Shown: positions 8,629 to 17,305 of the stretch, piece by piece
Layout of the letters: each line of letters begins with the position of its first letter
Position numbering within the stretch: the stretch's first letter is position 1
Source: Tepidibacillus_B infernus
Lineage (GTDB): Bacteria; Bacillota; Bacilli; Tepidibacillales; Tepidibacillaceae
Reading direction: 5' to 3'
Length of the DNA stretch: 64,000 bases
NCBI RefSeq assembly: GCF_048898065.1
Contig: NZ_JBLWFI010000001.1
Coordinates: 1,728,155 to 1,792,154 of the forward strand
Program-made: the position numbers and the translations under genes
Notes under the pieces: generated by a model
The model's database searches: none
What the model was told of the DNA's origin: nothing
Seen by the model: only the letters and a program-made list of their open reading frames with translations

Positions 8629-9702
8629 TTATGCATTCCTTATAATCGCTTCATAAGTACTTTTGTCTAAATTCTTGACTAATGCGGTTAAAGTTTCTTT
8701 GGCAGCTATGTAATCATCGTAATGGATGATGGAAGCATGGCTATGAATATAACGGGATGGAATGGATACAACAATGGAAGGAACTCCCCTACCATGAGTA
8801 TGAACTCTTCCAGCATCTGTTCCACCTTGGGAGACAAAGTATTGATGTTTCACTCCTAATGTTTGAACGGTATCTAGGATATACTCCCTCATCCCTTGAT
8901 GAGTAATATAAGAACGGTCATAGATACGAATTAAAACGCCATCACCAATATTTCCCATCGCATCTTCAGGTGCTCCTGGTACATCCCCAGCTGGACCTGC
9001 ATCTAAAGCAAAAAAGATGTCTGGTTTAATCATATTTGCCGCTGTTTCAGCTCCACGCAAACCTACTTCTTCTTGAACATTGGCTCCAGCGAATAAAGTA
9101 TTGGGTAATTTTACATCTTTAAGGGAGGCTAATAAATCAACCGCCATTGCACAACCAAAACGATTATCCCAAGCTTTGGCCATTAACTTCTTCGGATTGC
9201 TTAGGACAGAAAAAGGAGTGGCAGGGACAATGGGTTGCCCAGGACGAATTCCCATTTCTAAGGCATCTTCTCTATTATCTGCTCCTACATCAATAAACAT
9301 TTTTTTAATATCGACTGTTTTCTTTTTATCCTCATCAGATAAAAGATGGGGTGGTAATGAACCGATCACTCCCATTACCTCTCCTGTAAGAGTTAAGATT
9401 CTTACACGTTGTGCCAAAAGAACCTGACTCCACCATCCTCCTAGTGGTTGAAATTTAATAAAACCCTTCTCGGTAATTTGTGTCACCATAAATCCAACTT
9501 CATCAAGATGGCCTGCCACCATTACTGTAGGCCCAGCTGGATCATCCCGTCTTACTCCAAAAATTCCACCAAGGTTATCTTGGATAATTTCATTGGTATA
9601 TTGACTCATATACTTTCGCATAAGATCTCGAACCTGTCTTTCGAATCCAGGTGCTCCATGTGCCTCTGTTAGTTCCTTAAACATCTGTAATCGTTCATTC
9701 AT
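8629..9702 (-). CDS. M42-family aminopeptidase (glutamyl aminopeptidase/YtoP-like)
   Basis: This 357-aa cytosolic metallopeptidase belongs to the M42 family, whose members trim N-terminal residues from peptides as large tetrahedral complexes. The metal and catalytic residues are visible: AGHLDEVGF (His/Asp), AKAWDNRFGC (bridging Asp), QEEVGLRG (catalytic Glu-Glu), FALDAG (Asp) and IPSRYIHSHAS (His). The length is typical. A strong AAGGGGAAGGA ribosome binding site precedes the ATG. It is monocistronic with its own terminator. Exact peptide specificity cannot be read from the sequence. Confidence 0.9.
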   Translation of the reverse strand: MNERLQMFKELTEAHGAPGFERQVRDLMRKYMSQYTNEIIQDNLGGIFGVRRDDPAGPTVMVAGHLDEVGFMVTQITEKGFIKFQPLGGWWSQVLLAQRVRILTLTGEVMGVIGSLPPHLLSDEDKKKTVDIKKMFIDVGADNREDALEMGIRPGQPIVPATPFSVLSNPKKLMAKAWDNRFGCAMAVDLLASLKDVKLPNTLFAGANVQEEVGLRGAETAANMIKPDIFFALDAGPAGDVPGAPEDAMGNIGDGVLIRIYDRSYITHQGMREYILDTVQTLGVKHQYFVSQGGTDAGRVHTHGRGVPSIVVSIPSRYIHSHASIIHYDDYIAAKETLTALVKNLDKSTYEAIIRNA

Positions 9703-9852
9703 TTAAATCCTTCCCCTTTCCATTTTAATCACCTTACTTATCATTATAGTAAATATTGTTATTTTTCAAAGAATTTATTTCGTTTTTTAGAAACTTTTTC
9801 TTTTAATAGAATACATATGATTAAAGTAGAAATTTCCTATTGATAAAAAGAA

Positions 9853-9866
9853 TGAAAGCGTTTACC
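9853..9866. promoter_or_regulatory. cre-like CcpA site upstream of the zinc-ribbon gene
   Basis: TGAAAGCGTTTACC matches the cre consensus except at the last position. It lies about 50 bp upstream of the ATG at 9915 in a divergent intergenic region. A carbon-source effect on this gene is an inference. Confidence 0.45.
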
Positions 9867-9914
9867 ATTAAATTATCCGAGCATTTATCGGTTTAAAGGG
9901 AAGAAGGGAAGCGT

Positions 9915-10343
9915 ATGTCGAATAGTGAAGCAAAAGTAAAAGTTTGTTTAAATGGACATATTGTAAAGGAATTAGAACAGAATGTGTGCCCTAAATGCGG
10001 CTCACAAATCATAACTGAATGTCCAGCTTGCCACTCAGCATTTCAAGAATACGATCATTTACCTACTGTATGTGTCAAATGTGGCCATCTTTATCCATGG
10101 ACAAAAGAAAAGTTGCAATACCTTAAGGAATTAGCTGAAAAGATGGATTATTTGACGAGAGATGAGAGAAATATTTTAGAAGACAGTATTTGTGAAATTA
10201 TACGTGAGACCCCTTTTACCCCTGTTGCAGCGATTCGTGTTAAAAAGATTATTGAAAAGCTCGGCCCCAAAACATCTATCTTCAAAGATCAATTATTAGA
10301 TATCTCTAGTGAGACAGCTAAAGAAATTATCTGGACGGATTAG
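9915..10343 (+). CDS. DUF2321-like zinc-ribbon protein
   Basis: This 142-aa protein has a Cys-rich N-terminal third: CxxC pairs in CPKCGS, CPACHS and CVKCGH plus an earlier Cys/His (CLNGH). A helical C-terminal part follows (about 60-140). This layout resembles the DUF2321 family of unknown function. A GAAGGGAAG ribosome binding site precedes the ATG. It is monocistronic with its own terminator. I would not assign a role beyond zinc binding. Confidence 0.65.
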   Translation: MSNSEAKVKVCLNGHIVKELEQNVCPKCGSQIITECPACHSAFQEYDHLPTVCVKCGHLYPWTKEKLQYLKELAEKMDYLTRDERNILEDSICEIIRETPFTPVAAIRVKKIIEKLGPKTSIFKDQLLDISSETAKEIIWTD

Positions 10344-10381
10344 AATTTTTGTAAGCGTTTTAAAAGAATATAAATAAAAAA

Positions 10382-10408
10382 GGGGAGTCGGATCATTCCA
10401 AACTTCCC
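10382..10408 (+). terminator. Terminator of the zinc-ribbon gene
   Basis: GGGGAGT pairs with ACTTCCC and is followed by GTTTTTG. The A-rich left side may let it act on the minus-strand neighbour too. Confidence 0.8.
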
Positions 10409-10458
10409 GTTTTTGCATTTAATTTGTTATTGTGCCTTCAAATGATCTTCATACATTA

Positions 10459-10800
10459 TCAGAGATCCATCTTATTAGCAAGTTTTGCCCTTAAATCATC
10501 AAAAACTTCTTTATGGGAATATTTTTTATCTGTTGTATTGGCTTCAAGTTCTGTTTCCTTTAGCTTAAAATAAATTTCACTTTCAAATAATTTACGTTCG
10601 TAGGTTTCTATACTCATCACAACCATATCACCAAAACCGTTTTTAGTTAAAAAGACTGGTTCTGCCTTTTCATGAACAATCCTTGATATATCAGCAAAAT
10701 TATTTCTTAAATATGTTTTCCGTTTGTTCTTCTTATCTTTTAATGCGGTGGAAGGAGAGAGAATTTCCACGATTAAATCCGGTGCCTTTTTTGCCCATGT
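10459..10800 (-). pseudogene. Uma2-endonuclease / Phd-antitoxin chimera
   Basis: The first part of the frame (WAKKAPDLIVEILSPSTALKDKKNK) is the conserved centre of Uma2/DUF820-type nucleases. The rest (LRNNFADISRIVHEKAEPVFLTKNG, VVMSIETYERK) is a Phd/YefM-type antitoxin from near its N-terminus. A stop lies just upstream of 10800, so no complete Uma2 exists, and the only in-frame start is a GTG at 10770. Downstream only a 9-codon frame is found instead of a ParE/RelE toxin. This is probably the scar of a recombination that joined two genes. A translated orphan antitoxin remains possible. Confidence 0.65.
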
Positions 10801-10860
10801 TTTTCACTACCCTACACATCACATTTTTTCTTTATTATATCATGTAGCTATAAATTAAAA

Positions 10861-10890
10861 AGGGAAAATAGGATGATTCCTATCTTCCCT
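10861..10890 (-). terminator. Terminator of the nag-mur operon
   Basis: On the minus strand AGGGAAGATAGGA pairs with TCCTATTTTCCCT (one mismatch) and is followed by TTTTTAATTT. Confidence 0.85.
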
Positions 10891-10906
10891 CTTGTATTAG
10901 TACTAT

Positions 10907-11824
10907 TTAACGAAGTACAGAAGAAGCCATTCTCACATAGGTATGACGCTTACCTCTTACCACTATGGAATAAACCATGATGTTTTCAGGAATCGCAATA
11001 CCAGCATAACCAGCATCACCTATATGGTAAACATCAGCGCCTGCCATTTTACTATTAAGAGCAATTTGTCTAATCGTACTTTCATCTGCTCCTTCTTGAC
11101 TTGTTCCAATCGTTAATAATGCAAGTGCACCCATTTTATGGATAGACTTTATAAGCTGTTGAGTGGATTCAATGGTGATTCCCGGAACCGTACCTGGTGA
11201 AGGAAGTAGGATAATATCTGCTCCTGATTCTATAAAACCTATAATATCTTCTTCTTTTACGATTTCATCACCTGTTTCTCCTTCTACCCCGGCTCCATGC
11301 ATTTTCCCAGCAATAATCAGGCCATCTTTCCCAAATACGCTTCTTGCTGTTTCAATTGCTTTCTTAATTTCCATATTGGTTACTCCTGTTTTCGGATTAC
11401 CCGTTAAACAGACAAAATCAAATCCTAACTTTTTAGCCTCTGTTAATGCCTTTTCAGAAGCTAATCTTCCTTCTGGCAAATGAACAAGTTGCTCTAATTG
11501 TTTAGCTTTTAGATCGACAGGTTCTAAATTTAATCCTACAGGACGGCCAATTAATTCCTTTAACCGATTAACAATCATTGCTGGCTCTTCTATCCTTAAA
11601 CCTTGAATAGATGGATGAAAAACATCGAAGAAATTAAGTAAAATCATATCTGCTCCAAAAGCAGCGGATATTTCTGCATTGGTTACACTTGGGTATAAAG
11701 GTTGTACGGCTCCAATAACTTCGGAAACAATAACTCGTCCTTCTGAAGCTTTTATGGCTTGTTTTAGATCCTGACCATTCATTATTTTAAAATCTGATGC
11801 TGTACAATCTAATAATCTTTTCAT
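10907..11824 (-). CDS. Uncharacterised TIM-barrel-like protein of amino-sugar PTS operons
   Basis: I do not recognise a named enzyme. The protein is 305 aa, has no signal or membrane segment, and shows alternating strand/helix repeats with short Gly-rich loops: AAFGADMILLNFFDV, GFDFVCLTGNPKTG, IIAGKMHGAGVEG and ADIILLPSPGTVPG, the last like a phosphate-binding loop. It is the last gene of the nagA-nagB-nagR-murQ-nagP operon, so a phosphorylated amino sugar or anhydro-sugar substrate is likely (inference). The ATG at 11824 has a GTGGGGGTT site. An upstream GTG at 11839 overlaps nagP and is less likely. Confidence 0.65.
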   Translation of the reverse strand: MKRLLDCTASDFKIMNGQDLKQAIKASEGRVIVSEVIGAVQPLYPSVTNAEISAAFGADMILLNFFDVFHPSIQGLRIEEPAMIVNRLKELIGRPVGLNLEPVDLKAKQLEQLVHLPEGRLASEKALTEAKKLGFDFVCLTGNPKTGVTNMEIKKAIETARSVFGKDGLIIAGKMHGAGVEGETGDEIVKEEDIIGFIESGADIILLPSPGTVPGITIESTQQLIKSIHKMGALALLTIGTSQEGADESTIRQIALNSKMAGADVYHIGDAGYAGIAIPENIMVYSIVVRGKRHTYVRMASSVLR

Positions 11825-11838
11825 TATAGAAACCCCCA

Positions 11839-13197
11839 CTACATCAAACGCATGGCATTAGCTAAAAATTCAACGTCTGTACCAACAACCACTTGGATTT
11901 CTGTAGAACTAAGCTTAATTACTCCTTTAGCCCCAAGTCTTTTTAATTCAGCTTCATCTACTTTTGTTATATCTTTTACTTTAAGGCGCAAACGAGTCAC
12001 ACAATTGTCTAGATGTGCAATATTATCTTTTCCACCTAATGCTTCATAATATTCTACTGCCAAATCTTCATATTTTTTCGAGCTAATCGTTAATCCACCC
12101 TCTTCTATTTCTTCATCTTCACGACCTGGTGTTTTCAAGTCCATCACCTTGATTAAGAAATAAAAGATAACAAAATAGGCTAAACCATAAACTAAACCAA
12201 AAGCAAAAAGTAACCATGGCTTTGTGGCCAATCCAAGATTTAAGAAGAAGTCAATTGCTCCAGCCGAGAATGTAAAACCATGATGAGTTCCTAGTAAGTA
12301 AGCGATAGACATTGAAACGCCTGTTAGAACAGCGTGAACAAAATATAAAATTGGCGATAAGAACATGAAAGCAAATTCAATCGGTTCGGTAATACCTGTT
12401 AAAAATGAAGTCAAGGCGACCCCAATCAACATTCCAGCAACTGCTTTACGTCGATGCTTTTTAGCAGTCGCAATCATAGCAAGGGCTGCAGCAGGAAGAC
12501 CAAACATCATTACTGGGAAAAATCCTGCCATAAAGATACCTGCAGAAGGATCTCCGGCGAAGAAACGGTTTAGATCACCTGTTTTCCCCCCAAACTCACC
12601 GAAAACAAACCAAACTAAACTATTAAGTACATGGTGTAACCCTACAGGAATTAACAAACGATTTAAGAAACCAAAAATTCCAACCCCTAATGCTCCTGCC
12701 CCTACAATCCATTCTCCCACGGCATTGATACCGTTTTGAATGACAGGCCAGATATAGCCAAAGATTCCTGCTAAAATAAGCATCGCAAGAGAGGTAACGA
12801 TAGGGACAAATCGTTTACCACCGAAAAATCCCAACCAATCTGGTAATTTAATCTCATGATAACGATTATACAAAAGACCAGCAACAATACCAGCAATAAT
12901 TCCACCCAAGACTGCCATATTGATCTCTTCGTTTATGGCAGTAGCTCCTTTTGTTAATACAAAATAACCAACAGCTCCAGCTAAACCCGCAGAACCGTTT
13001 CCATCCTTTGATAATCCTACCGCTACCCCGATTGCAAAAAGCAACGCTAAATTTGAAAATACAGCATCACCAGCTGCTGCGATAAAAGGAATATTTAATA
13101 AATCCGGTTGACCTAAACGTAATAATAAGCCTGCAGCAGGTAATACAGCAATTGGTAGCATTAATGCTTTACCAATTCGTTGTAAAAAACCTAACAT
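11839..13197 (-). CDS. nagP: PTS N-acetylglucosamine-type EIICB transporter
   Basis: This 452-aa permease of the glucose PTS superfamily imports and phosphorylates the sugar. The EIIC domain with about ten membrane spans fills residues 1-360 (including KLPDWLGFFGGKRFVPI and the GITEPIEF signature). A cytosolic EIIB domain follows with its phospho-Cys at about 399 (DNCVTRLRL). There is no fused EIIA, so a general glucose-type EIIA must serve it. N-acetylglucosamine is the most likely substrate from nagA/nagB. MurNAc is an alternative, because murQ precedes it by 16 bp. A GGAAGGGG ribosome binding site precedes the ATG. Confidence 0.85.
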   Translation of the reverse strand: MLGFLQRIGKALMLPIAVLPAAGLLLRLGQPDLLNIPFIAAAGDAVFSNLALLFAIGVAVGLSKDGNGSAGLAGAVGYFVLTKGATAINEEINMAVLGGIIAGIVAGLLYNRYHEIKLPDWLGFFGGKRFVPIVTSLAMLILAGIFGYIWPVIQNGINAVGEWIVGAGALGVGIFGFLNRLLIPVGLHHVLNSLVWFVFGEFGGKTGDLNRFFAGDPSAGIFMAGFFPVMMFGLPAAALAMIATAKKHRRKAVAGMLIGVALTSFLTGITEPIEFAFMFLSPILYFVHAVLTGVSMSIAYLLGTHHGFTFSAGAIDFFLNLGLATKPWLLFAFGLVYGLAYFVIFYFLIKVMDLKTPGREDEEIEEGGLTISSKKYEDLAVEYYEALGGKDNIAHLDNCVTRLRLKVKDITKVDEAELKRLGAKGVIKLSSTEIQVVVGTDVEFLANAMRLM

Positions 13198-13213
13198 AAT
13201 AAGACCCCTTCCT

Positions 13214-14131
13214 TCATTTTAAATTTGTATTGAAAAAGCGATGAATCGCTTCTTTCAATCTACCATTAGATTGACTTAAATAATACTGAGCTTGTTCTTT
13301 GGATCCTTGTGTTAAAGCAACAAATATCGCTGTTTTCAAATGATATTCACTTTGTTCTAGTAAATCTTTTGCTTCAAATTCAGATAGATTAGTTAAATCC
13401 ATTAAAGTTGAGATTGCTCTCTTAACCAATTTTTTATTAATTAATTGCATATCTACCATCTGATTTTGGTAAACTTTCCCTAAGCGAACCATTGTCGCTG
13501 TAGATATCATATTTAAGATCATCTTTTGTGCTGTTCCAGCCTTTAATCTTGTTGAACCCCGAATAACTTCTGGCCCAACAACAGCTTCAATCCCAAATAG
13601 ACTAAATTTTGAAGCTGGAGTTTTTTCATTGCAACTAATCGAAATTGTTAATGCTCCAATTTTATTACCAAAATCAAGTGCTGAAAGAACATATGGTGTA
13701 GTGCCACTGGCACTTACGCCAATAATAACGTCATTTGCTGATATTAAATATCCTTGTAATTCTTCAACCACTTGTTTTTCATCGTCTTCATTTTCTTCTA
13801 AGGGAGTCCACATGGCTTCATATCCTCCAGCAATGAGCCCTATCCATCTCCCAGGTTCAATAGAGAATGTTGGAATTAATTCAACCGAATCAAGAACTCC
13901 AAGTCGCCCACTCGTTCCAGCACCGACAACAAAGCACCTTCCCCCTTTTTGCCAACGCTCAACGATTGCATCGACTGATTTTGCTACCGTAGGAAGGGTC
14001 TTTTCTATAGCTTCATATATTTTTTTGTCCCCTTCGGCCATTAAAGTAATAATCTCCAAAGAACTCATTTCATCAATTCTTAAGCTTTTCTGGTTACTCT
14101 GTTCTGTAATCGTTTTCTTTTCTTCCATCAT
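13214..14131 (-). CDS. murQ: N-acetylmuramic acid 6-phosphate etherase
   Basis: MurQ cleaves the lactyl ether of MurNAc-6-phosphate to give GlcNAc-6-phosphate and D-lactate in peptidoglycan recycling. The 305-aa length fits, and SIS-domain motifs are present: VVGAGTSGRLGVLDSVELIPTF, IAGGYEAMW, SASGTTPYV and GSTRLKAGTAQKM. The start ATG overlaps the nagR stop by 4 bp, which suggests translational coupling. NagA and NagB in the same operon would use its product. No murP or nagZ is seen in the window. Confidence 0.92.
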   Translation of the reverse strand: MMEEKKTITEQSNQKSLRIDEMSSLEIITLMAEGDKKIYEAIEKTLPTVAKSVDAIVERWQKGGRCFVVGAGTSGRLGVLDSVELIPTFSIEPGRWIGLIAGGYEAMWTPLEENEDDEKQVVEELQGYLISANDVIIGVSASGTTPYVLSALDFGNKIGALTISISCNEKTPASKFSLFGIEAVVGPEVIRGSTRLKAGTAQKMILNMISTATMVRLGKVYQNQMVDMQLINKKLVKRAISTLMDLTNLSEFEAKDLLEQSEYHLKTAIFVALTQGSKEQAQYYLSQSNGRLKEAIHRFFNTNLK

Positions 14132-14856
14132 TTCACCCTTGGCATATCAATAATAAATTTGTATCGGTCAGCACGATATACGGACTTAACTACTTCCAAT
14201 GGATTCCCATCTTCAAGATAGCTGTAACGTTGTATCATTAAAACAGGTGCCCCTTCATGAATATCTAATATTTCACTTTCTGTTTTCCTAGCAATTGACG
14301 CCTCAAGCACTTGAGTTCCATGGCCAATTTTCATATTTAAAATATTTTCAATATATTCGTATAAAGAACCATTAACGATTTCTTTATTTAACCCTTTTAC
14401 TAGATCTACAGGTAAATACGAAACCTCATATGCCATTGGTATATGATCTGCCAATCGAACCCGTTTTACTTCATAGATAAGTGTACCTTCTTCAATCGCT
14501 AATTTAGTTGCAATCCCATTACTGCTAGGAATAACATTAAAATCAATTAACTTCGTACTCGGTTCCATTCCTCTGGTTTTCATATCCTCTGAAAAACTTG
14601 TTAACCCTTTTAAGGTTTGCTCAATTTTTTGTCTTGCTACATAGGTACCTTTGCCTTGCTTACGAAGTAGATACCCGTCATTTACAAGACTGTTGATAGC
14701 TTGGCGAACAGTCATTCTGCTTATCTCGTATTTTTCGGAAAACTCTCGCTCTGAAGGAATTAAATCACCCGGTTTTAATTCCTCTTTTTCAATCATTTCT
14801 TTAATGATTTCCTCAAGCTGATAGTAGATCGGTAAAGGAGAATTTTTATTGATCAT
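14128..14856 (-). CDS. nagR: GntR/HutC-family regulator NagR (YvoA)
   Basis: This repressor of about 242 aa has a GntR winged helix (about 5-75; PSEREFSEKYEISRMTVRQAINSL) and a UTRA effector domain (about 95-235). Bacillus NagR binds glucosamine-6-P or GlcNAc-6-P and represses nag genes. I chose the ATG at 14856, inside the nagB stop region, with AAAGAG upstream. A probable operator lies upstream of nagA at 16858-16872. The operon position between nagB and murQ is the usual nagAB-R arrangement. Confidence 0.88.
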   Translation of the reverse strand: MINKNSPLPIYYQLEEIIKEMIEKEELKPGDLIPSEREFSEKYEISRMTVRQAINSLVNDGYLLRKQGKGTYVARQKIEQTLKGLTSFSEDMKTRGMEPSTKLIDFNVIPSSNGIATKLAIEEGTLIYEVKRVRLADHIPMAYEVSYLPVDLVKGLNKEIVNGSLYEYIENILNMKIGHGTQVLEASIARKTESEILDIHEGAPVLMIQRYSYLEDGNPLEVVKSVYRADRYKFIIDMPRVK

Positions 14857-15604
14857 ACGCACCAACTCTTTCCTTTTCCTTGATTATAGACATTGCTTTT
14901 GCATCAGCAATAATAGTCACATTCGGGTGTTTTTTTAGGATAGAAGCTGGAAGCTCTTCATTTATCTCCTTAGTCATTAAATCGTGTAATATTTGTGCCT
15001 TTTTTAAACCATAAACCAATAATATAATCTGCTTGCTTTTCATGATTGTAGCGATCCCCATTGTAATCGCATGTGTCGGAACCTCAGATAAATCATGAAA
15101 AAAACGAGAGTTAGCTCTTCGAGTTGATTCAGCTAATTTTACGACATGCGTAGTTGAATCGAAAGCTGTTCCAGGCTCGTTAAAACCGATATGCCCATTA
15201 ACGCCAATTCCTAAAAGTTGTAGATCTATACCTCCTACTTGTTCAATAAGTCCTTCATATCTTTGGCATTCGATCTCTAAATCTTCCGCCATACCATTTG
15301 GAATGTGTATTTGGTCTGATGGAATATCAATATGATTAAAAAGGTTTTCTCTCATGTAATAGTAATAACTATTTGGATTTTCTTTATGCAAACCTACATA
15401 TTCATCTAAATTAAATGTTTGCACATGTTGATATGAAGTTTTATTGTTTAAAAAGTCCTCACGCAAATTTTCATATACGCCTAAAGGAGTTGATCCTGTA
15501 GCCAAACCAAGTGTCAAAGAAGTAGACTGAGATACACGTTCGATAATGATTTCTGAAGTCTTTTTAGTCAATGCTTTGTAATCTTCTACCTCAATGATTT
15601 TCAT
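14846..15604 (-). CDS. nagB: Glucosamine-6-phosphate deaminase
   Basis: This 252-aa enzyme converts glucosamine-6-phosphate to fructose-6-phosphate and ammonia. Family motifs are clear: LATGSTPLGVYENL, NLDEYVGL, GIGVNGHIGFNEPG and THAITMGIATIM. The ATG overlaps the nagA stop (ATGA) and has an AAGGAGG site. It acts after NagA in amino-sugar catabolism. Confidence 0.95.
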   Translation of the reverse strand: MKIIEVEDYKALTKKTSEIIIERVSQSTSLTLGLATGSTPLGVYENLREDFLNNKTSYQHVQTFNLDEYVGLHKENPNSYYYYMRENLFNHIDIPSDQIHIPNGMAEDLEIECQRYEGLIEQVGGIDLQLLGIGVNGHIGFNEPGTAFDSTTHVVKLAESTRRANSRFFHDLSEVPTHAITMGIATIMKSKQIILLVYGLKKAQILHDLMTKEINEELPASILKKHPNVTIIADAKAMSIIKEKERVGAYDQ

Positions 15605-16803
15605 ATTCCTTTTCCTCCTTCCCGGTTATATGCTAATTCGCCTCTACAAAATGTCATAACGACTTGGTTATTTTTATCAAGTAAAACAAGATCAGCATCC
15701 TTACCAACTTTAATACTACCTTTTCTATCAAATACATTAAGTTGTTTAGCTGGATTTATTGAGCTCATATGGATAACGTCTTCTAACGTACAATCCGTAA
15801 AATTCATCATATTTTTCATGGCATCCTTCATTTTTAAAATGCTACCTGCTAATGTACCATCTTTTAAGGATGCTTGTTGATCATCAACAAAAACTTCTTG
15901 CCCTCCTAATTGATAAATACCCTTTCCTAAACATTTTGCCCTCATGGCATCTGTTACCAGAACAACACCTTCCTTACCCTTTTGCTGAAAAACTAATTTG
16001 ACCATTTCCGGTCGCACATGAATACCATCTACGATAAGTTCCGCTTTGACTTGATCATGTAGTAATACTGCCCCAACAACTCCAGGTTCGCGATGATGTA
16101 ATCCACTCATTCCATTAAATAGATGGGTGGCATGTGTCACACCTACTTTGATTGCTTCTACCACTTCCTGATAAATGGCATCAGAATGTCCAATAGAAGT
16201 AACAACACCTGTTTCTCGCAAGTAGGCAGTTAATTCCAATCCTCCTTTCCTTTCGGGGGCTAAGGTTACTAACTTAATATGATTTCCTGAAATTGTTTGC
16301 CATTTTTTAAATAGTTCAACGTCTGGTTCAATAATGGCGTGCGGAGGTTGTGCACCAGCTCTTTTCGACGAGATAAATGGCCCTTCTAGATGTACTCCTA
16401 AAACCTCAGCTCCCCCAGACCGGTTTTCTGTCCTCATATAATTAGCTACATTAATCAAAGCCTGTTCAATTTCTTCTTTCTCCTTTGTAATCGTTGTTGC
16501 TAAGAAACCGGTTGTTCCTTCTTTAGGTAATGCGCTTGCAATGGTTTCAATCGCTTCAAAAGTTGCATCCATTGTGTCTGCACCTGCAGCTCCGTGAATA
16601 TGAAGATCGATCGCTCCTGGAATGAGTTTATAATCATTTGATAACTGGATTACTCCAATATTGTCTGTATTTTGAAACTTATCCATCTCATCGATTTCCA
16701 ATATTATTCCATTTTCAATTCTAATGTAGCCATTTTCAATCTTTTCGTCTTGTTTGAAAATAGTCACATTTGAAATAATAAAGCGGTTTCTGTTTGGAAC
16801 CAT
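15601..16803 (-). CDS. nagA: N-acetylglucosamine-6-phosphate deacetylase
   Basis: This 400-aa amidohydrolase removes acetate from GlcNAc-6-phosphate. Metal-site motifs are present: PGAIDLHIHGAAG, HLEGPFIS, IGHSDA, HLFNGM and VLVTDAM. It is the first gene of the nag-mur operon, with AAAGGAG upstream of the ATG. The gene could also serve the neighbouring galactosamine pathway as deacetylase, since no agaA is seen there (inference). Confidence 0.95.
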   Translation of the reverse strand: MVPNRNRFIISNVTIFKQDEKIENGYIRIENGIILEIDEMDKFQNTDNIGVIQLSNDYKLIPGAIDLHIHGAAGADTMDATFEAIETIASALPKEGTTGFLATTITKEKEEIEQALINVANYMRTENRSGGAEVLGVHLEGPFISSKRAGAQPPHAIIEPDVELFKKWQTISGNHIKLVTLAPERKGGLELTAYLRETGVVTSIGHSDAIYQEVVEAIKVGVTHATHLFNGMSGLHHREPGVVGAVLLHDQVKAELIVDGIHVRPEMVKLVFQQKGKEGVVLVTDAMRAKCLGKGIYQLGGQEVFVDDQQASLKDGTLAGSILKMKDAMKNMMNFTDCTLEDVIHMSSINPAKQLNVFDRKGSIKVGKDADLVLLDKNNQVVMTFCRGELAYNREGGKGI

Positions 16804-16857
16804 GCTGTCAGGACTCCTTTTATCTATTTCTAAATTGATCTTATCATTAAGATAACT

Positions 16858-16872
16858 AGTTGTCTATACCAT
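16858..16872. promoter_or_regulatory. Probable NagR operator
   Basis: On the minus strand ATGGTATAGACAACT lies about 55 bp upstream of nagA. It resembles the TGGTATAGACAA-type sites of HutC-subfamily NagR regulators. Confidence 0.65.
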
Positions 16873-16912
16873 TTGTTAAGAATAATGAAATCATTGTATG
16901 AAGTTATCAAAT

Positions 16913-16933
16913 AGAGGGGATATTCTCCCCTCT
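16913..16933. terminator. Hairpin between the HPr remnant and nagA
   Basis: AGAGGGGA pairs perfectly with TCCCCTCT over a 5-nt loop. The U-tract is weak, so it is at best a moderate terminator for the minus-strand operon upstream. Confidence 0.5.
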
Positions 16934-17011
16934 TGACTCTGAATTTATATTCATATTGTTTAGTATAAAAACATTCAACGGTTATATGCATTAGGTTTAA
17001 TGAGTTTCTCC

Positions 17012-17270
17012 TTACTCCCCAAAGTTTTGTTCAAATAATGAGTGCACACCTTCTAAAGCATTTTCTTCATCAAGACCATTTACACGAATTTGAACTGTTT
17101 GTCCTTTTTTAGCTCCTAAAGCTAATACGCTCATGATACTTTTTGCATTCTTTATCATCTACTGTAATGATAATCTCACTTTGATATTTACTAGCTTCTT
17201 TAACTAACATCGAAGCAGGTCTTGCATGTAATCCTGTTTCATTATTAATGATAACTTGTTTTGATAGCAT
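17012..17270 (-). pseudogene. HPr-family PTS phosphocarrier paralogue, frameshifted
   Basis: From the ATG at 17270 the frame reads MLSKQVIINNETGLHARPAS, which includes the HPr phospho-His at 15 (LHARPAS). It continues to VDDKE, then shifts frame. The downstream frame NAKSIMSVLALGAKKGQTVQ ... SLFEQNFGE completes an 85-90 residue HPr. About five bases seem to be missing just before the Ser-46 motif. The codon use and both halves look intact, so the lesion is recent or a sequence error. It is the last gene of the galactosamine-type operon and would be a dedicated carrier (compare FPr or Crh paralogues). Confidence 0.75.
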
Positions 17271-17305
17271 TACTTCCATCTCCCGTTTAAATAAAATTTG
17301 AGTAA

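Noticed and set aside
10350..10363. TGTAAGCGTTTTAA cre-like sequence
   Set aside because: It lies downstream of the zinc-ribbon gene and next to its terminator, with no promoter that it could control.
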